Source of the DNA: SZUA-22 sp963751695
Lineage (GTDB): Bacteria; Bacteroidota; Ignavibacteria; Ignavibacteriales; Melioribacteraceae
Assembly (NCBI GenBank): GCA_963751695.1
Contig: CAVVVP010000005.1
Coordinates: 124,001-188,000, forward strand
Reading direction: 5' to 3'
Length of the DNA stretch: 64,000 bases
Shown here: piece after piece, positions 10,316 to 19,994 of the stretch
Layout of the letters: every line of letters starts with the position of its first letter
Numbering within the stretch: the stretch's first letter is position 1
Notes under the pieces: generated by a model
The model's input: only the letters and a program-made list of their open reading frames with translations
The model's database searches: none
Told to the model about the DNA's origin: nothing
Translations under genes and position numbers: made by a program

Positions 10316-10514
10316 AAAGACTCCATATCTCCATACAAACATAGAAAGCGAGATACTTGATTATTTAATATTAAATTATTTTTCTAAATACTGAAAATAA
10401 AGAAAAAATATTAATATACACTAGTAACTTGAATTGATTTTCAATATGCTTAATAAATCCTCCATAATTGGTTGCTATTTTCAATAACCTATGATGCAAG
10501 TTGAATACTTATCT

Positions 10515-11090
10515 TTAATCAAAAACATATTTTTTTACTAAATTACCAACTTTATAATACCCCATTGCATCTTGTGTTAGTGAACAAAAACACAAAGGAT
10601 CAATTTTGTGTACGTCTGGTATTCCATTGGTAAAACAATTTTCCGTTATATATGATTCTACTATTTCTCCTATAAAAATTGTATGGTCACCTAAATTCGT
10701 GTGTTGCAATACTTCACATTCAATGTTAATTGGGCATTCTTCAATTAAAGGTGCGCTATCCAATTTGCCATAATAAATATTGAAATTACATTCTTTAATC
10801 TTATCAAATTTTGATCCTGAAACAGTGCCACAAAAATCTGTTTCTTTGATTAAACCAACCGAAGGAATGTTTACAGAGAAAGTCTTGTTTTCTTTAATTC
10901 CTTTCAAAGAATATCTTACATCCCTAATTGCAATTGACATTGTTGGTGGTTTTGCACTTGTACTACCAATCCAAGATACGGTGATAAAGTTAGGTTTATC
11001 ATCAATAACAGTTCCAATTAGTACAACAGGTTTGGGATTGAGTAAATGTTGAGTTCCCATTTTTCTCTTCTTTATTTTGTTTGGGGACAT
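10515..11090 (-). CDS. Flavin reductase-like FMN-binding protein (flavoredoxin type)
   Basis: 191 residues from ATG at 11090, which is preceded by GGAGGA at good spacing; the longer upstream frame is unlikely to be used. The pattern HLLNPKPVVLIGTVIDDK, PNFITVSWIGSTSAKPP, SIAIRDVRYSLKGIKENKTF and FSVNIPSVGLI is that of the FMN-binding split-barrel flavin reductase domain, in which the isoalloxazine contacts fall in the TxSWxG and S.KPP parts. Predicted soluble cytoplasmic protein. It stands alone between LacI and the haloperoxidase-like gene, so the electron acceptor is unknown. Confidence 0.85.
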   Translation of the reverse strand: MSPNKIKKRKMGTQHLLNPKPVVLIGTVIDDKPNFITVSWIGSTSAKPPTMSIAIRDVRYSLKGIKENKTFSVNIPSVGLIKETDFCGTVSGSKFDKIKECNFNIYYGKLDSAPLIEECPINIECEVLQHTNLGDHTIFIGEIVESYITENCFTNGIPDVHKIDPLCFCSLTQDAMGYYKVGNLVKKYVFD

Positions 11091-11265
11091 AAATACTCCT
11101 CCAGTTGTGCAAATTAACTTATGACAATTCTGTAATATTACCAAATTGACTTATAGTTAACATATAAATCAATTATTAAAAAGTTTATTATTCGATGACT
11201 TACCCATAATGGTTTTGTCAATTTCTCGTTAGCTCAAACTTACGGACATCTGATAATTAATCTAG

Positions 11266-11400
11266 AGAAAATTTATACTTGATATTTACATTGCCAAAAT
11301 AAAGCATGATGGAAGATTTGTTGGAATTCCTACTCAACTTTCTCCTTTTGATCCTAAGTTAAGTAAATGGATCACTCTTTGGGAAGCAGGTCAATTTTAG
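11266..11400 (+). pseudogene. Orphan C-terminal gene fragment
   Basis: An open frame of 44 codons after a stop, without a start codon, reading DIYIAKIKHDGRFVGIPTQL then SPFDPKLSKWITLWEAGQF and a stop. It looks like the real C-terminus of a lost protein, with normal amino-acid use, rather than chance sequence. It ends 7 nt before the haloperoxidase-like gene, which points the other way. The family is not recognised. Confidence 0.35.
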
Positions 11401-11407
11401 TTATCAA

Positions 11408-13624
11408 TTATTTGAGCAATAACATCTTCTTTGTTTGTGCAAAATCTCCAGTTGTTACTCTGTAAAAGTAAACTCCACTTGTTAAACTTGAGGCATCAAA
11501 TTCTACTTTGTAATTTCCTTGTGTTTGTTCTTCGTTGACTAGTTCTGCTACTTCCCTTCCCAAGCCGTCAAAGACCTTAAGCGCTACATAACTTTGATTC
11601 GGAATAGTATAATTAATGGATGTTGATGGATTGAATGGATTTGGGAAGTTTTGAGAAAGAGAGTAGTTATAAAAATTTACTTTTTCGGCACGAACAAATG
11701 TAAGATTTGTCGGGTAGAAATACTCCTTTGCATGATAAAAAGAATTAATACCAATCTGTTCACCAATTTTTCGACCAGGGATATCATCAGCAGATGGATG
11801 AATACCACCCCAAATACGTGATAGACTGCATTGATCAGATGCATCTCTATAAGTTGCCCATTGGAGGACAACATCCATACTAGGTCCGTCTTCAAATACA
11901 AGGAATTCATTTTTGGGTGCTATAAATTCAGCCATCCCTCCTGGAAAATACTCATCCCCGGTTAGCAGGGTTATTACTTCTGCTGCAGCCCTTGAAAAGG
12001 TGGAGTGACCTGAAATATACCCTGCGAAAGGTGGTGTAATAAATGTAGGACGCTGGTAGGGCCACCAGTTTTCAGCCAAAATCCACCCGACACCGGCAAC
12101 ATCGTTTTTCGGATCCTCGATATAGTCAGGACCACGCCAGGCATACAATTTAACCTTTCCAACATTAGAGCTGTCTTCCAATGCAAGAGGATCGTCTTCT
12201 TGAACAACCTCAATAAACCCTTCTACCAACGGTATTCCGGCGGGTGAATATCCTGGACTCTGAGGATCACTACTCTGACCATGGTCTGCCATATATCGAA
12301 TTGCAGAAATAGGACGGATGTAATCGTACCATCCTTTTATACCCCATGCTGCTATGGCTGCATCGTGGACTGCACCACTCATTGTAAAATACGCTTTTAC
12401 ATCCCATTCCAGATCGTCAAGGATGGCTCCTTCTCCATTAAATTGTTTTTCAAATGCAGGATGATCGTTCACATAATTGAGAATAGTAAACCAGTGGCCA
12501 GGGGGTGTCTCAGAATCTGGCCCATCAGCCCAAAATTCAGCAAGCACACGTGTATAATCACCACGCGGAACAATTTGCTGTTTATATGGCTGATCAGTAA
12601 AGGGGTTCAATTCATGCCCCAAACCTGGATCTCCACCATCCAGAGTTTTGTAAAAATCATGATATTCTTCAATTGTTTGAGGAAAATCTTTAATATTTCC
12701 AATGGACGCAGGAGAAATGTCCCACATAACACTATCAGAAGGATCCAGATGAGAAGACCAAATTGAGACCATCGAAAATCCCCATTTATATTCTTCAGAT
12801 TTTCCCTCTGCATTTAATGTATCTAGGTATGGTGGAATGCCTGGATCATGATAAACGTGATAATTGTAAGCATCGCGATTGTATATGGTCAAATTTGAAT
12901 CATTAAGAGCAAAAGAAAAAACTTCACCCCATTCAGGACTAAGGAATTCTGGTGTAAGAAATGGGAATTCATTCCCGCTCTGATCAATAAACAACTCAAA
13001 AGTTAATGGTTGCCAGCGGTTTGGATCCAATATATTTTGGCTTCCAGGTTGAGTTGGAATCAGAGACGGATTTATGGGATAATAGTATAAATTTAAATAT
13101 TCGTCCTGCTCATTCGCCCCGTCAATTAGTCCATAATTAATCAGTTGTTCAGCTAAATAATTACCTAATGCTGCAGGTTCTCCAGATGAGTAATCTGTGG
13201 AAATTATGGAAACATCATATCCTAATATCGTCATAAGGCTATCAAGTATTCCTATTGTTTCCTCCCCACCGGGTGATTCACCAAAACGGTGCTTTAGCAA
13301 TCTATACATCCCATAACTAATTGTTTTCTCTTGTGCAGTTTTAGCATCTGTTGAAATATTGAATGGATCCAATGGGCAGACATATCCATTAACAGTTTTA
13401 CCTAAAAAATACGTATCCGCAACATCATTATAAACAGCCCATGAGTCATACATTAAAATTGAAGAATGAAATAAATTTCGTGCATGGACAGTAGGGCGAG
13501 CATAATCTAGCCGGATAGCTTCAAGTAAAGCTTCATTCCATTGTCTGGCTACTGAATGTTGAGCTTCAAATGGTTTTACAAATAACAAAGAGAGTATAAG
13601 AAAAAGAAAGAATTTTTGTTTCAT
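11408..13624 (-). CDS. Secreted vanadium-haloperoxidase/PAP2-like protein with T9SS C-terminal domain
   Basis: 738 residues. Signal peptide at 1-21 (ending KPFEAQ). The last third has the vanadate/phosphate-binding motifs of the haloperoxidase-PAP2 superfamily: PFAGYISGHSTFSRAAAEVI near residue 538 and SRIWGGIHPSADDIPGRKIG near residue 603, which supply the expected His and Arg ligands. A T9SS type A sorting domain follows (SQNFPNPFNPST, SGVYFYRV, TKKMLLLK). So it is a secreted enzyme that either oxidises halides with peroxide or acts as a phosphatase; sequence alone does not separate these. Monocistronic, divergent from the CRTAC gene across about 235 bp of AT-rich DNA. Confidence 0.88.
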   Translation of the reverse strand: MKQKFFLFLILSLLFVKPFEAQHSVARQWNEALLEAIRLDYARPTVHARNLFHSSILMYDSWAVYNDVADTYFLGKTVNGYVCPLDPFNISTDAKTAQEKTISYGMYRLLKHRFGESPGGEETIGILDSLMTILGYDVSIISTDYSSGEPAALGNYLAEQLINYGLIDGANEQDEYLNLYYYPINPSLIPTQPGSQNILDPNRWQPLTFELFIDQSGNEFPFLTPEFLSPEWGEVFSFALNDSNLTIYNRDAYNYHVYHDPGIPPYLDTLNAEGKSEEYKWGFSMVSIWSSHLDPSDSVMWDISPASIGNIKDFPQTIEEYHDFYKTLDGGDPGLGHELNPFTDQPYKQQIVPRGDYTRVLAEFWADGPDSETPPGHWFTILNYVNDHPAFEKQFNGEGAILDDLEWDVKAYFTMSGAVHDAAIAAWGIKGWYDYIRPISAIRYMADHGQSSDPQSPGYSPAGIPLVEGFIEVVQEDDPLALEDSSNVGKVKLYAWRGPDYIEDPKNDVAGVGWILAENWWPYQRPTFITPPFAGYISGHSTFSRAAAEVITLLTGDEYFPGGMAEFIAPKNEFLVFEDGPSMDVVLQWATYRDASDQCSLSRIWGGIHPSADDIPGRKIGEQIGINSFYHAKEYFYPTNLTFVRAEKVNFYNYSLSQNFPNPFNPSTSINYTIPNQSYVALKVFDGLGREVAELVNEEQTQGNYKVEFDASSLTSGVYFYRVTTGDFAQTKKMLLLK

Positions 13625-13860
13625 CGATTTAACAAATTATAGTAAAAATAAAATAAAAATTGATTCAAACAAATAAATAATTTATTACACAATATATATT
13701 GATTTGATAGGACAAATCTTATTATCAATATTTTAATTATAAATTAACAATTTTTAAACCTACTTTTTTTGTTCTGTACAAAAAGGAAGTGGTAAAAAGT
13801 ATTTAAAATTTATTTTGTATTTTAGTAAAAATTTGCTCTACAGATTTATTGTCATCCAAC

Positions 13861-15684
13861 ATGAAAAATACATTACTTTTACTAATAGTAATTCAAAGTG
13901 CAGTTTTTTTAATTTCAGCACAAACATTCAATGATATATCAGAACATTCAGGATTAACTATATCTACTCAATCCAATGGTATTGCGCTTGCAGATTATGA
14001 TTTAGACGGGGATTTGGATGTTTATATTGTTGCTGCTCAAAAATATGATTCTCAAGATGAGAAGACTTGGAATCGATTCTATAATAATAACGGTGATGGA
14101 ACCTTTTCCGAAATAACCGAAGAGGCAAATATTCGCGGTGCTGTATTGAGCCCGCATGATGGTTCTTGGGGATCTCAATTTGGAGCTGCTTGGGGTGATT
14201 ATAACAATGACATCTATCCTGATCTGTACCTCACAAACTATGGTTATAATGTTCTATATAAAAATAATGGTGATGGTACTTTTACAGATATTTCAGAATC
14301 GGCCGGAGTAAGAGGACCTATAAATGATCAAAATTCTAGTGCATGCTGGTGGGATTATGATCTTGATGGTGATCTGGACCTTTACGTAAGCGCTTATATC
14401 GGTAGAAATATCATGTATGAAAATTCCGGACAGGATACTTTTTTAAATATTACTGTGAAAACAGGTTTAGGAGATAGAGGACTTACTTGGACATCACTCC
14501 CCTTCGACGCAAATAATGACTTGCTGCCAGATTTATATGTAATTAATGACTTTGGTCCTAATAAGTTTTATCTAAATAAAGGTGATGGTACTTTCATGGA
14601 ATCAACCACTGATTTCGGTTTGGAAGATGACGGACATGGAATGGGTGTTACTTTAGGGGACTATAACAATGATGGATATTTTGATATCTATTTAACCAAT
14701 ATTTCAAGTGATTACCCTTGTCCACTATTTGAAAACCAGGGCAATGGTACATTTATAGATAAAGGTGAAGAAGTAGGAATCAGTAATGCCGGCTGGGCTT
14801 GGGGTACCGAATTTTTTGATTTCGATAATGATGGTGCATTAGATTTATACGTTGTAAATGGATTCACGGACGAACCAGGTAAAAATCATCTTTTTTATAA
14901 TTTTTTGGAAAGTGATCTTGTTCCACCAGAAGAACGTGGTGCATATTTTGGGGATATTTCCGATAGCTTAGGTGTGAACAGTCCTCTAGAAGCTCGCTCC
15001 CTAGTAACATTCGATTATGGTAATGATGGAGATTTGGATTTACTTGTGGGTAATTTTTGGTCAACTCCAAATTTATTTGAAAATAATACGAAAGTTGATA
15101 ATTGGTTAAAGATTAACCTAAAGGGTACGGTATCAAATCGAAATGCCTTTGGTGCTAATGTTTATATTAGTTGTTCTGATAAAAAATATTATCGGTTAAA
15201 TGATGGGGTTGACTTTTTAGGACAAAGTATATTACCACTACATTTTGGTCTTGGCAATAATGATAAAATTGATTCTATAGTTGTAAATTGGCCAAATGGA
15301 GAACAGGAAATACTGCTTAATGTAGATGTAAATCAAACTGTTACGATTCTTGAGAACGAAGGAATTGTATCAGGAATCCATAATAAATCCAATATAGTTT
15401 TTAATACCGAATTTTATTTATTAGGTAACTACCCCAATCCATTTAATAGTATGACAAATATAAAGTTTCATTCTCAGAATAAAGGTATTGGCGCTTTTAT
15501 GATATTCGATATAATTGGTAGGAATGTATTTACAAAAGATTTAAATATTAATGAAGGACAGAATATTATTATATGGCAAGGCAATAGTGACAAAAATATA
15601 AATGTTGCAAGTGGATTATATTTCTATGTAATTACAAATGATCTCAATAAAATTCTTTTAGGGAAAATGTTACATTTAAAATAA
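13861..15684 (+). CDS. Secreted CRTAC/FG-GAP repeat protein with ASPIC/UnbV domain
   Basis: 607 residues from ATG at 13861; an in-frame TTG at 13849 would add four residues but is less likely. Signal peptide about 1-21 (ending FLISAQ). Six or more FG-GAP/VCBS beta-propeller blades with Ca-binding-like DxDxDG motifs follow (DYDLDGDLDVY, DYNNDIYPDLY, DYNNDGYFDIY, DFDNDGALDLY). Residues about 415-500 are an ASPIC/UnbV domain (NWLKINLKG, IDSIVVNWPNGEQE). The C-terminus is a diverged T9SS-type domain (NYPNPFNSMTNIKF, ASGLYFYVI). Expected on the cell surface or released, with an adhesive or carbohydrate-binding role by analogy. Divergent from the haloperoxidase-like gene. Confidence 0.88.
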   Translation: MKNTLLLLIVIQSAVFLISAQTFNDISEHSGLTISTQSNGIALADYDLDGDLDVYIVAAQKYDSQDEKTWNRFYNNNGDGTFSEITEEANIRGAVLSPHDGSWGSQFGAAWGDYNNDIYPDLYLTNYGYNVLYKNNGDGTFTDISESAGVRGPINDQNSSACWWDYDLDGDLDLYVSAYIGRNIMYENSGQDTFLNITVKTGLGDRGLTWTSLPFDANNDLLPDLYVINDFGPNKFYLNKGDGTFMESTTDFGLEDDGHGMGVTLGDYNNDGYFDIYLTNISSDYPCPLFENQGNGTFIDKGEEVGISNAGWAWGTEFFDFDNDGALDLYVVNGFTDEPGKNHLFYNFLESDLVPPEERGAYFGDISDSLGVNSPLEARSLVTFDYGNDGDLDLLVGNFWSTPNLFENNTKVDNWLKINLKGTVSNRNAFGANVYISCSDKKYYRLNDGVDFLGQSILPLHFGLGNNDKIDSIVVNWPNGEQEILLNVDVNQTVTILENEGIVSGIHNKSNIVFNTEFYLLGNYPNPFNSMTNIKFHSQNKGIGAFMIFDIIGRNVFTKDLNINEGQNIIIWQGNSDKNINVASGLYFYVITNDLNKILLGKMLHLK

Positions 15685-15856
15685 TTACTGGTATATATTT
15701 TTATCAAGTTAATAAAAATGAAGTTAGCGAAATAGAATTCTAGTTCTTCTAATCTTCATTATCAACTCTTCAGATGATATCTTTTTCATGCATCCCTATT
15801 TATCTCTCTTACTAGTGAATCTACTCTCTTCATTCTTCCATAGTTTTTCTCCTTTC

Positions 15857-15934
15857 TCAACTTAAAGAATATCTCAAAACCATCTCTTATTTTCAAGCTC
15901 TAAACTGTCCACTAAGCGCTGACGGGAAACAATG
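15857..15934 (-). repeat. Repeat R1 copy 1 (gene-end remnant)
   Basis: 78 bp matching 57949-58026; the first 40 bp (15857-15896) are identical in both. Read on the minus strand both copies stay open and end alike: IVSRQRLVDSLELENKRWF-stop here, IVSRQRLSDSIRFENKRWF-stop in the other. Identity continues past the stop codon. This suggests the 3' end of a decayed duplicated gene or mobile element. The rest of 15685-16153 holds nothing else I recognise. Confidence 0.55.
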
Positions 15935-16153
15935 AAAACATTCTCGAACAAAGATTGTAGAGGACACTGAAATTTGGTAATTTTTTAAAACAATTATTTA
16001 ATTAGATTATTCTGAGTTTTAATAGGTAGAGAATTCTTTTATCTTGCTGAATCATCCGGTAGACAAATCATTAATTTTGGAAGATCCTAGGGAAGTATTT
16101 GTACCATCGGCTTTCTCTAATAAATCGTTTAAGAATAATAGGAAATAATAAAT

Positions 16154-17239
16154 ATGAAAAATTCTTATGAAACTCCCATTCTTTTTTCATCCGGAAATGT
16201 GATGAAAAACAGATTTATGTTAGCACCATTAACTAATGGTCAAAGTTTTGAAGATGGGCGCCTTTCGGATGATGAACTTAATTGGTTGACTATGAGAGCA
16301 GAAGGGGGATTCGGTCTAGTCATGACATGTGCTTCCCATATTCAGCAAGTGGGGAAAGGTTTTTCTGGACAATTAGGAATCTTCTCTGACGACCATATTG
16401 AGGGACATAAAAATTTAACTGCAAGCATTAAAGCACATGGCAGCCTTGCTGTAATTCAATTGCATCATGCAGGGATGCGGTCACCAGTAGATTTAATTAA
16501 ACAGGCACCAGTAGCTCCCTCAGATAACGAAGAATTCGGAGCTCGTGAACTCTCGCTAAATGAAGTAAAGCAACTAAGTGATGATTTTATCAATGCAGCA
16601 GTGAGAGCAAAAAAAAGTGGTTATGACGGTGTTGAAGTTCATGGTGCACACGGCTACATTTTAACTCAATTCATAAGTCAGAAAATAAATAACAGAAATG
16701 ATGAGTATGGAGGATCTCTAACAAATCGGGCCCGTATCCTATTTGAAATAGTGAATGGTATTAGAGATGCCTGTGGTAAAAATTTCTTGCTTGGTGTTAG
16801 ACTCTCACCAGAAAAATTTGGAATGGAACTTCCCGAAATTAAAGAGCTGTGTAAGCGACTCATTGGTGAAGGGAAGATCAACTTTCTTGACATCTCTCTA
16901 TGGGACTCCTTTAAACTTCCAGAAGATAAAGAATTTCAAAGTCATTCATTATTGGAACATTTCACCAGCCTTGACTTCAAAGAAGTAAAATTAACAGTAG
17001 CCGGGAAAATACGTAGTGGAAGTGACGTGAGAAAAATATTAGAGGCAGGTGTTGACTTCGTTACAATCGGACGTTCCTCTATACTCCATCATGATTTTCC
17101 CTTGAAGGTAATTGAAAATAGAGACTTTATTCCTACAGAAACACCCGTATCTAAAAATTATCTTCGTAACGAAGGTTTGGGTGAAGCTTTTATTAAATAT
17201 ATGGAAACATGGCCAAATTTTGTTAAGCAAAATAGTTAA
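16154..17239 (+). CDS. NADH:flavin oxidoreductase, old yellow enzyme family
   Basis: 361 residues. FMN-binding TIM barrel with the family's FMLAPLTNG near residue 20, QLHHAGMRSP near 105 (substrate-side His), GYDGVEVHGAHGYILTQF near 155-172, and the repeated NDEYGGSLTNRAR motif. The C-terminal half has the FMN phosphate site (VAGKIRSG ... VTIGRSSI). It lacks the large C-terminal FeS/FAD extension of dienoyl-CoA reductases, so it is a short-form ene-reductase. ATG at 16154 gives a normal N-terminus. It is a single transcription unit flanked by repeats R1 and R2. Substrate (an electron-poor alkene or similar) unknown. Confidence 0.9.
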   Translation: MKNSYETPILFSSGNVMKNRFMLAPLTNGQSFEDGRLSDDELNWLTMRAEGGFGLVMTCASHIQQVGKGFSGQLGIFSDDHIEGHKNLTASIKAHGSLAVIQLHHAGMRSPVDLIKQAPVAPSDNEEFGARELSLNEVKQLSDDFINAAVRAKKSGYDGVEVHGAHGYILTQFISQKINNRNDEYGGSLTNRARILFEIVNGIRDACGKNFLLGVRLSPEKFGMELPEIKELCKRLIGEGKINFLDISLWDSFKLPEDKEFQSHSLLEHFTSLDFKEVKLTVAGKIRSGSDVRKILEAGVDFVTIGRSSILHHDFPLKVIENRDFIPTETPVSKNYLRNEGLGEAFIKYMETWPNFVKQNS

Positions 17240-17281
17240 TTGTGTCTATTAATTTGCTCATCCGCATCAATATTAAAAGTG

Positions 17282-17430
17282 AAAAAAGTCACACCCCAAC
17301 TCATCCCAAAGGCGCACATTAAAGATCGAATTTGTGACTTATTGTATTTTTGTTGTCAAGATCATCGCCCAAATATTCGTTTGGATGTCTTAGCATTTTT
17401 GGGGTACTTTGTGGCCTTGTGGGTTGAGCC
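17282..17430. repeat. Repeat R2 copy 1
   Basis: About 149 bp matching 36511-36660 in the same orientation. Blocks of identity: AAAAAAGTCACACCCCAACTC at the left end (21 bases including the A run), CGCCCAAATATT in the middle and CCTTGTGGGTTGAGCC at the right end. On the minus strand the right end reads GGCTCAACCCACAAGG and resembles the widespread environmental repeat of the ACCACAAAGGCACAAAG kind. It fills the 320-bp gap between the flavin oxidoreductase and the propeller lipoprotein. Confidence 0.6.
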
Positions 17431-17559
17431 GGGGGCAGATCATTATTTCATCAGTAAAGCCTTTTTAATCTCCCTAAAATTTCCACATTCCAAATTATAA
17501 AAATATTCATCACTAGATAAGATATTGTACAAAATAATACAATTCAATCGCTAAGTAGA

Positions 17560-19038
17560 TTACTTTAGTTGGGTAACCTTAAAATGATATAAACCTGCTC
17601 CATCAGTTGCAATCCAAGCATCTCCTTTGGAATCAAAAGCTACATCATATATTCCCCAAGCTTTTAATGGCGTATTTCGGATATTGTAAAGTTTTCGATT
17701 ATAATAATTGGTAAAAACATGTAAACCGTTTCTGCTAGCAATCCATTTTTCGATACCGTTTTTAATTTTTATATTATAAACTTCTATTCCCCAAAATGCT
17801 GGATAGTTGCTATTAAATTTATTATCACTAAATCTAAAAGAACATAAACCTGCCATTGCATCAGGTTCCACAATTGGACGCCCAAACCAAACTGCATCTT
17901 CGGCAATTGCAACACAATTATAAAAAGTATGTAAAGAAGGTGGATCTAGCTCTGCGAAATACCGCACCCCAAACTTACTACCATCCAAATGTAACAACCC
18001 ACTGTCTTTGTGAGTTATCCAGATATTATTTTCATCTATTACAGCTACATCTGTAAACCAATTTGCATAAGGCTCTGATGAAAACCGTGTAACTTTCCAC
18101 TCATTGTTTGAGGATATTCCCAAACCATTTCTTGTAGCAATAATTTTTCTACCATCTTCCAGAAACTCTATATCTTCAACCCAATAATCAGGAAATGTTG
18201 GACTTGTTGATTTAGATTCACTAACCCAGAAACTACCATTATATTTGCTTATACCAAGATTTGTTGCAAACCATTTATTATTATCTTTATCAACTTTAAT
18301 ACTGTTAATAATTGTACCAATTAATCCTGAGTTATCGCTGGAATAGTATTGCCATTCTTTTCCATCGTAACTTGATACACCATTCTTAGAACCAACCCAA
18401 ACAACATCATTTTGATCAACTGCAACAGAAGAAATAACATTGTCATGAATTCCTGATGTCATATCAGAATAATCAACCCAATATGTTGTATCCTCTAATT
18501 CTGCTTCAACTTTTGATGTTTGACTACTATTGATAGGAACTAAAATACTATCTGACCTATGGTTCTCTTTTTTAAAAACAAAATAGAATTCACCAGGTTT
18601 AATGCCTGACATTGAAGAAGGTGTGGTACCAATATATTCGTTCTGAAAATATACTTCTACATTATTAGGAGTTGATGAGAAATTAGCACTCCCCAACATA
18701 GATGAATTTTTATAGTAATCAATAAAAATTATTTGAATTGAATCTACAGCTGGGATAACCGAAAAAGAAGTATCTTTGTGATGTTTCTTTTTTAACGTAA
18801 AAGAATACTCTCTTTCTTCCAACCAATAAAGTGTGTCTGGTGTTTCGAGACCTGAAATCAAATCATCTTCATAGATAGTTGCACCATCAGGTTCCGATTG
18901 AATTATTACTGAAGCTATTGGGACTGGCGTCACTGGTGGACTTACAGATATATCCCGCTCACAACCATATGATAGTAGTAATACCAATAAGTAAGCACTA
19001 ATTATAATAAATATATTATTTTTTATTTTAAATCTCAT
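17560..19038 (-). CDS. Lipoprotein with PEGA-like domains and a ligand-binding-type beta-propeller
   Basis: 492 residues. Lipoprotein signal with the lipobox LLLSYGC (Cys 26). Two PEGA-like beta domains follow (VIIQSEPDGATIYEDD at about 40-100; ANFSSTPNNVEVYFQNEYIG at about 118-180), then a beta-propeller of repeats like VAVDQNDVVWVGSKNGVSSY, IKVDKDNNKWFATNLGISKY and VAFDSKGDAWIATDGAGLYH, the Reg_prop type also found in hybrid two-component sensors. Exposed on the cell surface or facing the periplasm. Its ATG overlaps the stop of the DUF4249 gene by 4 nt (ATGA), so translation is coupled. It is the last gene of the TonB receptor/DUF4249 operon and may bind the cargo or sense it; that role is inference. 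Confidence 0.8.
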   Translation of the reverse strand: MRFKIKNNIFIIISAYLLVLLLSYGCERDISVSPPVTPVPIASVIIQSEPDGATIYEDDLISGLETPDTLYWLEEREYSFTLKKKHHKDTSFSVIPAVDSIQIIFIDYYKNSSMLGSANFSSTPNNVEVYFQNEYIGTTPSSMSGIKPGEFYFVFKKENHRSDSILVPINSSQTSKVEAELEDTTYWVDYSDMTSGIHDNVISSVAVDQNDVVWVGSKNGVSSYDGKEWQYYSSDNSGLIGTIINSIKVDKDNNKWFATNLGISKYNGSFWVSESKSTSPTFPDYWVEDIEFLEDGRKIIATRNGLGISSNNEWKVTRFSSEPYANWFTDVAVIDENNIWITHKDSGLLHLDGSKFGVRYFAELDPPSLHTFYNCVAIAEDAVWFGRPIVEPDAMAGLCSFRFSDNKFNSNYPAFWGIEVYNIKIKNGIEKWIASRNGLHVFTNYYNRKLYNIRNTPLKAWGIYDVAFDSKGDAWIATDGAGLYHFKVTQLK

Positions 19039-19994
19039 TGACCAAAATAATTATACCCAAAGCTAGTTACATAGTTTTTTGAAAAAGATATTCGAAATTC
19101 TTGAGTTATAAATGAACCAAATATTCCAAATCCATTCTCAATATTACTATAATCCCCCTCATCAAGCCCAATTGCAAATGAATTATCATCCAAACCTACT
19201 GTAAAATAATAAGTTGAAAGGTTTTTATCAAAAACAGATAATTCAAGAAACAGAGAACTAATTGTATATTTCTTTTTCTCAGAATCATTTTTTGAAATAT
19301 CCTCCATAGATTCTGTAATAAGATCAATTTCATAATCTATTGAATAATCCCTTGAGAGAGACGGATAAATATATTTAGTTACATTATCAATTTTCACTTT
19401 TTTCCAAGGAACTATCTTTATTTTTCTAATATTAATGCCATTTTCATTCTCAAAATATTCTATATAAAGCTTTGGTAAATAAACTTGATCTGGATTTTCG
19501 ATAATCCAGGTTGTGGTTAGATAACCTGTTGATGTACGTGTAACAATTGTATCGCTTCTACTTTCGCTCCTTAGTACTTCTGTAGGAGCTAAAGTATTTG
19601 AACTTAACCTTCTTCCATTCGGCAATAACGCTTCTATTTTTAAAATATCCCCTTCATTTGGAGTAAAATCATCTATATAATAGTATTTGAAATCTGATTT
19701 GTATCTGGAAGTATCTGTTCTTTCCTTGCTTGAATCACTAAAAATATAAATTTCGTCGTTTCCTCTCCACATCCTAATAAATGCTCCCTTAATGAAGGGG
19801 TCCTCAGTATTTTCAAGTGGGTCAGTATTGCGAACGTCGTAACTTTTATATACTGTGGCTACTTGAAATAAAGAATCACCACGAATAATACAGTTTAATG
19901 AATATCTTTCTTCAAAAGGAGCTTTTGGGCTGAAACTCTCATCACAAGAAATAAATATTGTGAGAATGATAATTGTAAAAATGAATTTTCTCAT
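19035..19994 (-). CDS. DUF4249 family lipoprotein
   Basis: 319 residues. The N-terminus ILTIFISCDESFSPKAPFEE has a lipobox (FISC) and the typical DUF4249 opening: a short linker, then RYSLNCIIRGDSLFQVATV. It is rich in beta-strands with the RMWRGNDEIYIFSD and GDILKIEALLPNGRRL segments of this Bacteroidota family. DUF4249 lipoproteins are commonly encoded directly after a TonB-dependent receptor, as here, and are thought to act as its surface partner. It overlaps the genes on both sides by 4 nt (19991-19994 and 19035-19038), strong evidence for one transcript. Function beyond receptor partner is unknown. Confidence 0.85.
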   Translation of the reverse strand: MRKFIFTIIILTIFISCDESFSPKAPFEERYSLNCIIRGDSLFQVATVYKSYDVRNTDPLENTEDPFIKGAFIRMWRGNDEIYIFSDSSKERTDTSRYKSDFKYYYIDDFTPNEGDILKIEALLPNGRRLSSNTLAPTEVLRSESRSDTIVTRTSTGYLTTTWIIENPDQVYLPKLYIEYFENENGINIRKIKIVPWKKVKIDNVTKYIYPSLSRDYSIDYEIDLITESMEDISKNDSEKKKYTISSLFLELSVFDKNLSTYYFTVGLDDNSFAIGLDEGDYSNIENGFGIFGSFITQEFRISFSKNYVTSFGYNYFGQ